31,219 bases of DNA, taken from assembly GCA_049964655.1 (NCBI GenBank), contig JBMFXC010000024.1, forward strand, positions 1 to 31,219, read 5' to 3'. A program made the position numbers and the translations under genes. The first letter of the stretch is position 1; every line of letters begins with the position of its first letter. Origin of the DNA: JAJZJT01 sp049964655. Its GTDB lineage: Bacteria > Actinomycetota > Acidimicrobiia > Acidimicrobiales > RAAP-2. The notes beneath the pieces are model-generated. The model saw only the letters and a list, made by a program, of their open reading frames with translations, did no database searches and was not told the DNA's origin. Positions 24,359-31,219 of the stretch are shown here, one piece after another.

Positions 24359-25159
24359 GTGGAACTGCGCGTGGAGGAGCTGGCCCGTCGGACCGGGATG
24401 AGCGTCGACACCATCCGCTACTACCAAGGCAAGGGCCTGCTCGAGCCTCCGCGTCGGGTTGGTCGCCTCGGCTACTACAACGACGACCACGTGACCCGTC
24501 TCGAACGGGTGCGCGCGCTGCGCGAACGCGGCTTCACCCTGGCCGCGATCGCCCGGGTGGTCAACGGTGAGCTCGACACGGCCGACCAGGCACTTGTCTC
24601 CGAGCTTTCGGCCGGACGCGGTGCCGATGGGCCGGACCGGTCGGGCGGGCTGACGCTCCCGGACCTCGCTGCCCGCACGGGCGTCCCGGTCGGCCTCCTC
24701 CAGGCGCTGGTCACCGAGGGTCTGCTGGTCCCCCGTCGCCTCGGGAGCGAGGACCGCTTCACCGACGAGGACGTCGATGCCGTGCGGGCCGGGCTCTCCA
24801 TCCTCGAGCGCGGCGTCCCCTATGACGACGTGCTGGCGCTGGCCCGTCGGTACCACGAGGCCACTGCGGCCGTTGCCGCTGCCGCGGTCGACCTCTTCGC
24901 CAACCACGTGCGGAGCAGGCTGCGCGCCGTCGGTACCGATGCGGACAGGGCCGAGGAACGCCACGCCCAGCTGGCTGGCGACGACCCGCCGGAGCTCGTC
25001 GAGGCCTACACGGACATGCTCTCTGCCGTGACCACCCTCGTCGGGCACCACTTCACCCGCGTGCTCCTGCGGGCCGCCCTGTCGCACATCGAACAGGAGC
25101 ACCCCAAGGAGCACCAGGGCGACCTCGTGCCCGCCGGTTCGACGCGAGTCGGCTCGTGA
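24359..25159 (+). CDS. MerR-family regulator with two HTH-like domains
   Basis: A 266-residue regulator. The N-terminal winged helix (LRVEELARRTGMSVDTIRYY, then LLEPPRRVGRLGYYNDDHV) is a standard MerR domain. A second MerR-like module follows at about residues 99-160 (LTLPDLAARTGVPVGLLQAL, LLVPRRLGSEDRFTDEDVDAV). The C-terminal third is helical and has no recognised ligand-binding motif or metal-binding cysteines. It is the first gene of an operon, and its stop overlaps the menG start (GTGA), so it probably senses something tied to menaquinone or redox state. Dual-HTH MerR proteins of this kind occur in actinobacteria, but I cannot name the ligand. Confidence 0.85.
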   Translation: MELRVEELARRTGMSVDTIRYYQGKGLLEPPRRVGRLGYYNDDHVTRLERVRALRERGFTLAAIARVVNGELDTADQALVSELSAGRGADGPDRSGGLTLPDLAARTGVPVGLLQALVTEGLLVPRRLGSEDRFTDEDVDAVRAGLSILERGVPYDDVLALARRYHEATAAVAAAAVDLFANHVRSRLRAVGTDADRAEERHAQLAGDDPPELVEAYTDMLSAVTTLVGHHFTRVLLRAALSHIEQEHPKEHQGDLVPAGSTRVGS

Positions 25160-25950
25160 GCCGGGCCACCCAGCCAGCCGGGCGAGGTCTCTCCGACCCG
25201 CCGTTGCCCACCGGAGCCGACAAGACGGCCCTCGTCCGTTCGATGTTCGACACCATTGCCCCTCGGTACGACCTGGTCAACCGGGTGATGACCTTCGGGC
25301 TCGACGTGCGCTGGCGTCGACGAGCGTGTCGCTCCCTGGGCCTGCCGGCCGGCTCGACCGTCCTCGACGTCGCCTGCGGCACCGGAGATTTCCTCCGCGA
25401 GCTGGCTCACCAGGGCATGGCACCCGTCGGCGTGGACCTGTCGTGGGGGATGCTGGCAGCCAACACCAGCGGTGAGCCGCTCGTGCAGGCCGACGCTGCT
25501 CGGCTCCCGGTTGCCACCGGGTCGGTCGCCGGCGTCACCTGCGGCTACGCGCTCCGCAACGTGACCGACCTCGAAGCGGTGCTGGCTGAGCTCGCCCGCG
25601 TCCTCAAGCCGTCCGGTCGCCTCAGCCTGCTCGAGGTGTCAGAACCGACCTGGGCCCCACTGCGCCTGGGCCACCGACTGTGGTTCACACGCGCCGTCCC
25701 GGTCATCGGCGCCCTGCTCTCCGATGCCGAGGCCTATCGGTACCTGCCTCGCTCGGTCGCCTACCTCCCCGACGAGGACCGCCTTCGGACCCTCCTCGTG
25801 CAGGCGGGCTTCTCCGGCGTGAACCGACGCGCCCTGCTGGGTGGAGCCAGCCAACTCGTGACCGCCACCCGGTCCGCTTCGGCAGCTGCGACCGGCTCGG
25901 CTCCCGGCACGCCATCCTCAGGCGCTTCGCCGATGCCGCCGGAGCCGTGA
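25156..25950 (+). CDS. menG: Demethylmenaquinone methyltransferase
   Basis: SAM-dependent C-methylation of demethylmenaquinone, last step of menaquinone synthesis (UbiE/MenG family). The protein has 264 residues. FDTIAPRYDLVNRVMTFGLDVRWRR in pieces is the UbiE signature, VLDVACGTGDF is SAM motif I, and YALRNVTDLEAVLAE and PSGRLSLLEVSEP follow in the expected order. The C terminus has a Ser/Ala/Pro tail. Start and stop both form GTGA overlaps, coupling it to the MerR gene and to menF. Confidence 0.93.
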   Translation: MSRATQPAGRGLSDPPLPTGADKTALVRSMFDTIAPRYDLVNRVMTFGLDVRWRRRACRSLGLPAGSTVLDVACGTGDFLRELAHQGMAPVGVDLSWGMLAANTSGEPLVQADAARLPVATGSVAGVTCGYALRNVTDLEAVLAELARVLKPSGRLSLLEVSEPTWAPLRLGHRLWFTRAVPVIGALLSDAEAYRYLPRSVAYLPDEDRLRTLLVQAGFSGVNRRALLGGASQLVTATRSASAAATGSAPGTPSSGASPMPPEP

Positions 25951-27314
25951 CCGCCACCGACTCACGTCGGGGACTTCCCTCCGGCGCAGGGCACCAGGCC
26001 GTGCGGGTGTGGCTCGCTCCCCGCTCGACGCCCGAGGTGGACCTCACCGCCTTGGTCGGCAGGTCCGACGGGATCCTCTTCGACGACGGTCATCGCAGGA
26101 TGGTCGGGATCGGTACGGCGTTCGACCTCACCCTCGGGCCGGACGAGGACGGTGCCGCCGTGCTCGTCCACCTCCGGCAGGTGCTCCTCCACGCGGACGT
26201 TGGCACACCGTCGGTCGGCGCCGGACGCGGCCGGTTCGGTCACCCGGTCGTGGCCTTTGGAGCCCTCGGCTTCGAACGAGCGCCAGCGGTGCTCCACGTG
26301 CCCGCGCTCCTCTACGTCGAGGAGGCCGACGGCACGCGCTGGACCACCATCACCACCGCCGCGGACAAGCCCATGCCCCAGGCCCTGCCCCGTCCCGACC
26401 CCGCTGCCATCGACGCCTGGTTGGCCCGATGTTCCGCTCAGGGCAACCGGCCGCGGCACCGAGCCACCGAACCGGCGACCGTCGTCGCGGTCGGTGGCAT
26501 GGTCCACTTCGACGACGCGCTCGACAGGGCCCTCGTTGCCCTCAGGAGAGGCGACCTCGACAAGGTCGTCCTGGCCCGCCACGTCGACGTGGCCTTCCGC
26601 CAGCCGCCCGACGTGACCGACCTGCTGCGTCGCTGGCGCGACCTCGAGCCGACCTGCACGCTCTTCGTTCTGCCCGCCGCCGGAGGTCGGTTCGTCGGCG
26701 CCAGCCCCGAGCTCCTGGTGGCTCGGCATGGCGAGACGGTCGAGAGCTGGCCGCTCGCCGGGACAGCCGCCCGCGGCGACGACCCGCAAGCGCTTCTCGC
26801 CTCACCCAAGGACACCATGGAGCACCGTTTGGTGGTCGAGGCCATCGCCGGCGCGCTTGGTCCGTTGTGCCGGTCGCTCACCGTGCCCGAGCATCCCGAG
26901 GTGGTGCGCCTCCGCTCGGTCGACCACCTGGGCACGCATCTCCACGGTCGGCTCCAGGCCGTGCCCGGAAACCACCCCCCCGACGTCGTGACGCTCACCC
27001 GGCTGCTGCATCCGACCCCGGCGGTCGCTGGGGCTCCCTCCGCCGCCGCCCTCGAGCGGATCGCGGCCTCAGAACCAGAGCCGCGCGGTCCCTACGCCGG
27101 TCCAGTCGGCTACGTCGACGGCGACGGCGACGGCGTCTTCGTCCTCGGCATCCGCTCGGCCCTGCTGACAGGCGACACGGCCCGGGTCTGTGCCGGGGTC
27201 GGCCTGGTGGCGGCCTCTGTGGCCGCTACCGAGCGGGCCGAAGTCGAGCTCAAACTGGGGGCGGTGCTGGCCGCGCTCGCTCCCGCAGGTGTGTCGGCGC
27301 CGGCACCCGCCTGA
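25947..27314 (+). CDS. menF: Isochorismate synthase
   Basis: Converts chorismate to isochorismate, the entry step to menaquinone; similar enzymes serve siderophores, but the menG neighbour favours menaquinone. From the GTG at 25947 the protein has 455 residues. The chorismate-enzyme core is in the C-terminal half: LDKVVLARH, FVGASPELLVARHGETVESWPLAGTAARG, SPKDTMEHRLVVEAI, GTHLHGRL, RGPYAGPVGYVD, and GLVAASVAATERAEVELK. The family usually reads GIVAGSDP at the last motif; here SDP is SVA, while the metal-binding glutamates remain. A 5-bp inverted repeat (27309-27325) spans the stop codon, facing the convergent hydrolase. Confidence 0.9.
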   Translation: MTATDSRRGLPSGAGHQAVRVWLAPRSTPEVDLTALVGRSDGILFDDGHRRMVGIGTAFDLTLGPDEDGAAVLVHLRQVLLHADVGTPSVGAGRGRFGHPVVAFGALGFERAPAVLHVPALLYVEEADGTRWTTITTAADKPMPQALPRPDPAAIDAWLARCSAQGNRPRHRATEPATVVAVGGMVHFDDALDRALVALRRGDLDKVVLARHVDVAFRQPPDVTDLLRRWRDLEPTCTLFVLPAAGGRFVGASPELLVARHGETVESWPLAGTAARGDDPQALLASPKDTMEHRLVVEAIAGALGPLCRSLTVPEHPEVVRLRSVDHLGTHLHGRLQAVPGNHPPDVVTLTRLLHPTPAVAGAPSAAALERIAASEPEPRGPYAGPVGYVDGDGDGVFVLGIRSALLTGDTARVCAGVGLVAASVAATERAEVELKLGAVLAALAPAGVSAPAPA

Positions 27315-27328
27315 TCCGGCCAGGCAGC

Positions 27329-28168
27329 TCAGTCCACCCGACCCGCGACAGAGCGGGCCACCTCTTCGACGATCGCCGCCAGGAGGTCCGGTGCGTCGCG
27401 GGCGACGAAATGACCGACACCTTCGAGGCGGACCAACCGAGCCCCGTCCACCGCCCGAGCCAGTGCTGCCTGGGCGCTCGGCGGGACCACCGTGTCCCAC
27501 GTTCCGCTGACGACGGTCGTGGGTGCCGACACCTGCGTGGTCGCCCCCTCCAGCCGTGCGGCTTCGACCACCAGCGCCCGCTGTTCGACGGCGAAGCTCC
27601 GGGCCGTGCGGGCGACCTCTCCCCCGGGCACCACCAGGTCGCCGTCGGGCAGGGTCGAGGCGAGCCGGGCGGCAAGCATTCGGCGGCCGCCGGTCAGGCC
27701 GACGGCGAGCTTTCGCAACGTGGCCAGGGCCGGAGTGGCGACCAGCCCCGCAGCCGCCAGGGCTTCCCCGGCCCCCGGGACGGCCAGCAGGTGGTCGAGG
27801 GTGTTCACGCTCCCACGTCCGCCGATCGAGCCGACGAGGACGAGACCCGCCACCAGCTCCGGCCTGCGAGCAGCGAGCAACAAGGCGATCCCGCCTCCGT
27901 AGCTGTGCCCCACGACCACGGCCGGCGAGGCCCGGCGCCTTTCCAGCTCGCCGGCCAGGACGGCGGCGTTCTCCTCGAGCCCGCCCGCCGCCCGCAGCGT
28001 GCGGCCGTAGCCGGGCCGGTCCGGGACGAGCACCCACAGGTCGGAGGGCAACCGTTGGACCACGGGCTCCCACGTCCTCGCCGAGCCCGGCTGCCCGTGC
28101 ACCAGCACGACCGGCGTGCCCGTCCCGCGTTCCCACACGGCCAGACCAGTCGGCGACGCTGCCGTCAT
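27329..28168 (-). CDS. Alpha/beta hydrolase
   Basis: A 279-residue cytosolic hydrolase. HGQPGS (24-29) forms the oxyanion hole, the nucleophile is Ser89 in GHSYGGG, the acid is probably Asp in SGTWDTVVPP, and the His is in GVGHF. The cap domain is short and Ala/Leu-rich. The substrate is unknown. The ATG at 28168 overlaps the kinase stop (ATGA), so it is the last gene of the glycosyltransferase-regulator-kinase operon. Its convergent neighbour is menF, and MenH is also an alpha/beta hydrolase, but nothing here shows it belongs to that pathway. Confidence 0.85.
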   Translation of the reverse strand: MTAASPTGLAVWERGTGTPVVLVHGQPGSARTWEPVVQRLPSDLWVLVPDRPGYGRTLRAAGGLEENAAVLAGELERRRASPAVVVGHSYGGGIALLLAARRPELVAGLVLVGSIGGRGSVNTLDHLLAVPGAGEALAAAGLVATPALATLRKLAVGLTGGRRMLAARLASTLPDGDLVVPGGEVARTARSFAVEQRALVVEAARLEGATTQVSAPTTVVSGTWDTVVPPSAQAALARAVDGARLVRLEGVGHFVARDAPDLLAAIVEEVARSVAGRVD

Positions 28169-29724
28169 CGCCCGGGGCTGTCGCTGCCGTGGTCGGTCGA
28201 CGTCGTCGCCGGCTCAGCTTCTTTTGCTCCCGTGCCCGTCGTCGTGCCAGCCGTGCCCGTCGTCGTGCCGGTGGTCGACGGACCCGAGGCGGCCGCCTGC
28301 GGGCGAGGCAGGCGGACGGTGAAGGTCGTCCCCGCACCCGGCGCGCTGTCGACGCCGACGGCCCCGCCGAGGGCTTGGGCCAGCGCTGCCACGATGAACA
28401 AGCCGAGCCCCGAGCCACCGGCGCCCCGCGCCGTCGTTCCCCGGTAGAACCGGTCGAAGATCCGGGTCGCTTGGTCCGGAGGGATCCCTGGCCCGGCGTC
28501 GCTCACGGAGAGGACCCCCCACGGGTCTTCGACGCCGACGGTGACGTCCACCGCGGTGCCCGGCGGCGTGTGGGTGACGGCGTTGCGCACGAGGTTGTGC
28601 ACGATCCTGCCCACGCGAGCCTCGTCGCCGCGGACCTCGACGCGGTCGGGACCGTGGAGCGCGACCGGGCGGGAGCGGTCCAGCAGTCGAGCGTCTCCGA
28701 CCGCATCGCGCGCAATGGCGGCAAGATCGACCACCGTCGCCTGGGCAGGGACCGGCTCCTCGCCGAGCCGGGCCAGGGTAAGGAGGTCGTCGACCAGCAC
28801 GCCCATACGTGCTGCTTCGTCCTCGATGCGGACCAGGGCCACCTCGGCGGCCTCCTCGGACTCGAACGCGTCCCGACGAAGGAGCTCCGCATAGCCACGG
28901 ATGGTCGTGAGCGGCGTGCGCAACTCGTGGGAAGCGTCGGCCACGAAGCGCCGAAGCCGCTCCTCGGAGCGACGGCGTTGGGCGAAGGCTGCCTCGATCT
29001 CGTCGAGCATCCCGTTCAGGGCCCGACCGAGCCTGCCGATCTCGCTGGTCAGGTCCGTCGGCGAGACGCGTCGAGCCAGGTCGCCGGCGGCGATGGCGTC
29101 GGCGTCCCCGGCCATGGTCACGAGCGGTCTCAGCCCCCGGCGGACGAGCACGGTGAGCAGCGCACCGAGCGCCACCACGACGCCGACCGACACCCCGATC
29201 TCGATGGTTCGTAGCGACGACAACGTGGCGTCCAACGAGGTGAGCTGAGACGCCACCACCAGCGTCCCACCGGGGACGGCAGTGGCCAACAGGCGGTAGG
29301 CGGCACCATGGCGCACCACGGAAGGGACGTCGATGGCGAACGAGTCGGGCCGGTAGCTCCCGCGGCTGGTGCCTCGTCGGGCGGTTGGCTGCACCGGGAG
29401 GCGCGCCGGCAGGCGAGGAGCCGGGTCGACCGCGGCGCCCGTACCCGACGGTCGGACCACGACGACCCGTCCCGACCCGTCGAGCAACTCGACGTAGACC
29501 TGGGCACTGACTCGTTGGCCGAGAGCGGCGGCCGTGACCGGTCGACCGTGGGCCGCTGCGGCGTGGAGGTAGTCGACCACGGTGTCTGTCGCCGCCGAGA
29601 GCTGGTCGTCTGCCCGGCCGTAGAGGTACGACCGCAGCGCGCTGGAGGTGAGCAGGTCCACCGCCACCAGGCCCGTCGCCACCAGGACGATCATCGTGGC
29701 GATGAGGCGCCGTCGGAGCGTCAT
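28165..29724 (-). CDS. Sensor histidine kinase
   Basis: A membrane kinase of 519 residues. A membrane segment at about 7-28 (LIATMIVLVATGLVAVDLL) precedes an extracytoplasmic domain to about 175, then a second membrane segment (IEIGVSVGVVVALGALLTVLV) and HAMP (GLRPLVTMAGDADAIAAGDL). The phosphoacceptor is His266 (DASHELRTPLTTIRGYAELL), followed by the ATPase domain with LVRNAVTHTP, DAGPGIP and GGSGLGLFIV. The C terminus carries a Gly-Thr repeat tail. It is 7 nt downstream of its response regulator and overlaps the hydrolase gene. Resembles actinobacterial envelope-stress kinases; the signal is unknown. Confidence 0.93.
   Translation of the reverse strand: MTLRRRLIATMIVLVATGLVAVDLLTSSALRSYLYGRADDQLSAATDTVVDYLHAAAAHGRPVTAAALGQRVSAQVYVELLDGSGRVVVVRPSGTGAAVDPAPRLPARLPVQPTARRGTSRGSYRPDSFAIDVPSVVRHGAAYRLLATAVPGGTLVVASQLTSLDATLSSLRTIEIGVSVGVVVALGALLTVLVRRGLRPLVTMAGDADAIAAGDLARRVSPTDLTSEIGRLGRALNGMLDEIEAAFAQRRRSEERLRRFVADASHELRTPLTTIRGYAELLRRDAFESEEAAEVALVRIEDEAARMGVLVDDLLTLARLGEEPVPAQATVVDLAAIARDAVGDARLLDRSRPVALHGPDRVEVRGDEARVGRIVHNLVRNAVTHTPPGTAVDVTVGVEDPWGVLSVSDAGPGIPPDQATRIFDRFYRGTTARGAGGSGLGLFIVAALAQALGGAVGVDSAPGAGTTFTVRLPRPQAAASGPSTTGTTTGTAGTTTGTGAKEAEPATTSTDHGSDSPGR
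28231..28269 (-). repeat. 21-bp-period repeat in the kinase 3' end
   Basis: CGTGCCCGTCGTCGTGCC occurs at 28231-28248 and 28252-28269, in frame, encoding repeated Gly-Thr-Thr-Thr-Gly-Thr units of a disordered C-terminal tail beyond the catalytic domain. Confidence 0.9.
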
Positions 29725-29731
29725 GCGCTGC

Positions 29732-30427
29732 TCAGCGTCGGGGCTCGCGCAGGCTGTAGCCGACCCGCCGGATGGTGTGGACCAGCGGCGGTTCGTAGCA
29801 GTCGATCTTCTTGCGAAGGTAGGAGATGTACGTCTCGACGATGTTGGCGTCGCCCTCGAACCCGAAGCCCCACACCGCGTCGAGGATGTCCGCCTTCGAC
29901 AGGACCCGTCGGGCATTGAGGAGCAGGTAGCGCAACAGGTTGAACTCGGTCGCCGTCAGGTCGATGGGTTCGCCGTGACGCCACACTTCGTGGGTCTGCT
30001 CGTCCATCACGAGGTCCGAGAAGCGCATCCGGCCGTCATCGACCACCTCCTCGGGCCGAGTCCGGCGCAGGATCGCCCGCATCCGGGCAACCAGCTCGTC
30101 GAGAGCGAAGGGCTTGGTCACGTAGTCGTCGCCGAGCCCGAGGCCTACCACCTTGTCCTCCAGCGCGTCCCGGGCAGTGAGGAAGAGCACTGGTGTCTCG
30201 ATCCCTTCCTCACGGAGCCGACGGCAGACATCGGTGCCCTCGAGGTCGGGCAACAGGACGTCGAGGACGATCAGGTCGAACCCAGACCGACGAGCCGCCT
30301 CGAGGGCCGACGTCCCGGTGCCGGCCGTCTCCACGTCGAAGCCCTCGAACCGCAGCGCTGCCGCCAGCAGGTCGGTGATGTAGCGCTCGTCGTCGACGGC
30401 GAGGATCCTCGCTTTGGCCCGCGTCAC
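29732..30427 (-). CDS. OmpR-family response regulator
   Basis: A 231-residue receiver plus winged-helix regulator. The acidic pair is Asp12-Asp13, the phosphoacceptor Asp56 (LIVLDVLLP), and Lys105 is in DDYVTKPF. The C-terminal domain ends in VETYISYLRKKI and HTIRRVGYSLR. The segment before DDYVTKPF reads GLGLGDDY, where relatives have one more residue (GLxLGADDY), a single-codon loss in the loop before the last receiver strand. The GTG start has GGGGGAGG about 7 nt upstream. Pairs with the following kinase. Confidence 0.93.
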   Translation of the reverse strand: MTRAKARILAVDDERYITDLLAAALRFEGFDVETAGTGTSALEAARRSGFDLIVLDVLLPDLEGTDVCRRLREEGIETPVLFLTARDALEDKVVGLGLGDDYVTKPFALDELVARMRAILRRTRPEEVVDDGRMRFSDLVMDEQTHEVWRHGEPIDLTATEFNLLRYLLLNARRVLSKADILDAVWGFGFEGDANIVETYISYLRKKIDCYEPPLVHTIRRVGYSLREPRR

Positions 30428-30455
30428 GGGTCGGCCTCCCCCGTCGTCGCCGCCG

Positions 30456-31193
30456 TCAGCTCTGCCCCACCCGCCGACGCGCCGGGGAGACCAGCCGGCC
30501 GAGCCCCCACCAAGTCACCAGCGCCAAGGCCTCGACCACGATGAAGAGGGACATCTTCGACTCGCCGTCGACGCGGTCCACGAAACTGATGGGCACCTCG
30601 GCGATCGGCGCACCCGCCTGGCGGGCCCGGTAGGTCATCTCGATCTGGAAGCCATACCCGTCCGCCCGAACTCGGTCGAGCTCGATGCGTCGGAGGACCG
30701 AGTCCCGGTACGCCCGGAACCCCGACGTCGAGTCGGCAACCCCCAGGCCCAAGAGCACCGAGGCGTACACGTTGCCACCTCGCGACAGCAGCCGTCGGTG
30801 CCACGACCAGCTGGGGATCGTCCCGCCGGGGACGTAGCGGCTGCCCACCGCCACTTCGGCGCCCTCGTCCAGGGCGGCGACCAGGGCGGGAAGCGCGGCA
30901 GGATCGTGGGAGAGGTCGGCGTCCATCTCGATGCAGGCGTCGAACCCGTGGGCCAGCCCCCACCGGAACCCGGCCCGATAGGCGCTTCCCAACCCCGACT
31001 TCGCCGGGCGTCGGAGGACCTCGATGCCTCCGACGTCGGCGCCGGTCTTCTCGGCGAGGTCGGCGGTGCCGTCCGGGCTGCCGTCGTCGACGACGAGGAT
31101 CGTCGCCTCCGGCAGCGACGAGCGGACCAACCGAAGCACGCGGTCGATGTTCACCGCTTCGTTGTAGGTCGGGAGGACTACCAGAGGGCGCAC
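30456..31193 (-). CDS. Polyprenol-phosphate mannosyltransferase-like GT2 enzyme
   Basis: A 245-residue family-2 glycosyltransferase close to dolichol/polyprenol-phosphate mannose synthases, which load mannose on a lipid carrier for envelope glycan and protein mannosylation. VVLPTYNEAVNID opens the fold, VVDDGSPDGT and EMDADLSHDP bind the nucleotide sugar and metal, and GYGFQIEM and DRVDGESKMS are typical of the DPM1 group. There is one possible membrane helix near the C terminus (LFIVVEALALVTWWGLG) and no acyltransferase fusion as in mycobacterial Ppm1. The GTG at 31193 has TATGCT ending 6 nt upstream. It heads the operon with the two-component system. Confidence 0.9.
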   Translation of the reverse strand: MRPLVVLPTYNEAVNIDRVLRLVRSSLPEATILVVDDGSPDGTADLAEKTGADVGGIEVLRRPAKSGLGSAYRAGFRWGLAHGFDACIEMDADLSHDPAALPALVAALDEGAEVAVGSRYVPGGTIPSWSWHRRLLSRGGNVYASVLLGLGVADSTSGFRAYRDSVLRRIELDRVRADGYGFQIEMTYRARQAGAPIAEVPISFVDRVDGESKMSLFIVVEALALVTWWGLGRLVSPARRRVGQS

Positions 31194-31199
31194 GGAAGA

Positions 31200-31205
31200 A
31201 GCATA
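31200..31205 (-). promoter_or_regulatory. -10 box for the glycosyltransferase operon (TATGCT)
   Basis: TATGCT, close to the ideal TATAAT, ends 6 nt before the GTG start. The expected -35 position falls just outside the window end. Confidence 0.5.
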
Positions 31206-31219
31206 CGAGACGAAAAGGG

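Noticed and set aside
27309..27325. Hairpin GCCTG...CAGGC at the menF stop as a bidirectional terminator.
   Set aside because: The 5-bp stem with a 7-nt loop and no T-run is too weak to call in DNA of this GC content.

Overview
The window is very GC-rich (about 70% by eye) and uses many GTG starts. It encodes a mycothiol synthase (mshD), a menaquinone pathway (menG, menF) and actinobacterial-style two-component systems. Together these point to an actinobacterium, and the gene mix would suit a deep-branching class such as Acidimicrobiia. The class is an inference; only mycothiol is a strong phylum marker. Nearly all the DNA is housekeeping. There are no prophage, transposon or CRISPR sequences; the only accessory-type locus is a VapBC-like toxin-antitoxin pair beside an AT-rich pocket at about 20.1-21.2 kb.

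Layout. 49-4067 (+): tRNA-Leu(CAA), then a type II fatty-acid block fabD-fabG-acpP-fabF. FabD carries an extra barrel-like domain and a repeat tail. 4100-5830 (+): an ABC1/UbiB-type kinase-like protein that overlaps trpA tail to tail. 5756-9289 (-): trpC-trpF-trpB-trpA, every junction a 4-nt GTGA overlap. 9365-11504 (+): an OmpR-type regulator and its histidine kinase, lying between the two trp blocks. 11520-19835 (-): hisD-hisC-hisB-hisH-hisA-hisF, then a solitary GroES-like gene, trpE and ygfZ. trpD, trpG, hisG, hisE and hisI are not in the window. 19892-21852: a 65-aa protein, the VapBC-like pair and nth. 21885-27314: mshD, a VIT-family transporter (-), a MaoC hydratase, and a MerR-menG-menF operon for menaquinone. 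27329-31193 (-): a polyprenol-phosphate mannosyltransferase, a second OmpR regulator and kinase, and an alpha/beta hydrolase, read as one operon.

Expression signals. Most transcription-unit heads have a TANNNT -10 hexamer only 6-9 nt before the start codon and no convincing Shine-Dalgarno, so leaderless mRNAs look dominant. The nth and mshD promoters are back to back across 4 bp. Inside operons, genes that do not overlap directly are repeatedly joined by a short open frame in the -1 register. That frame starts on the upstream stop codon and ends on the downstream start codon, in the form NTGA at both ends. The one before trpE has two Trp codons in 22, the last touching the trpE start, which makes it a candidate tryptophan-sensing leader. 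I consider this bridge mini-ORF pattern the most novel signal here; it is unproven.

How the genes work together: fatty-acid elongation, tryptophan and histidine synthesis (sharing an operon and a common phosphoribosyl supply), menaquinone synthesis, thiol redox buffering, and two envelope-signalling systems.
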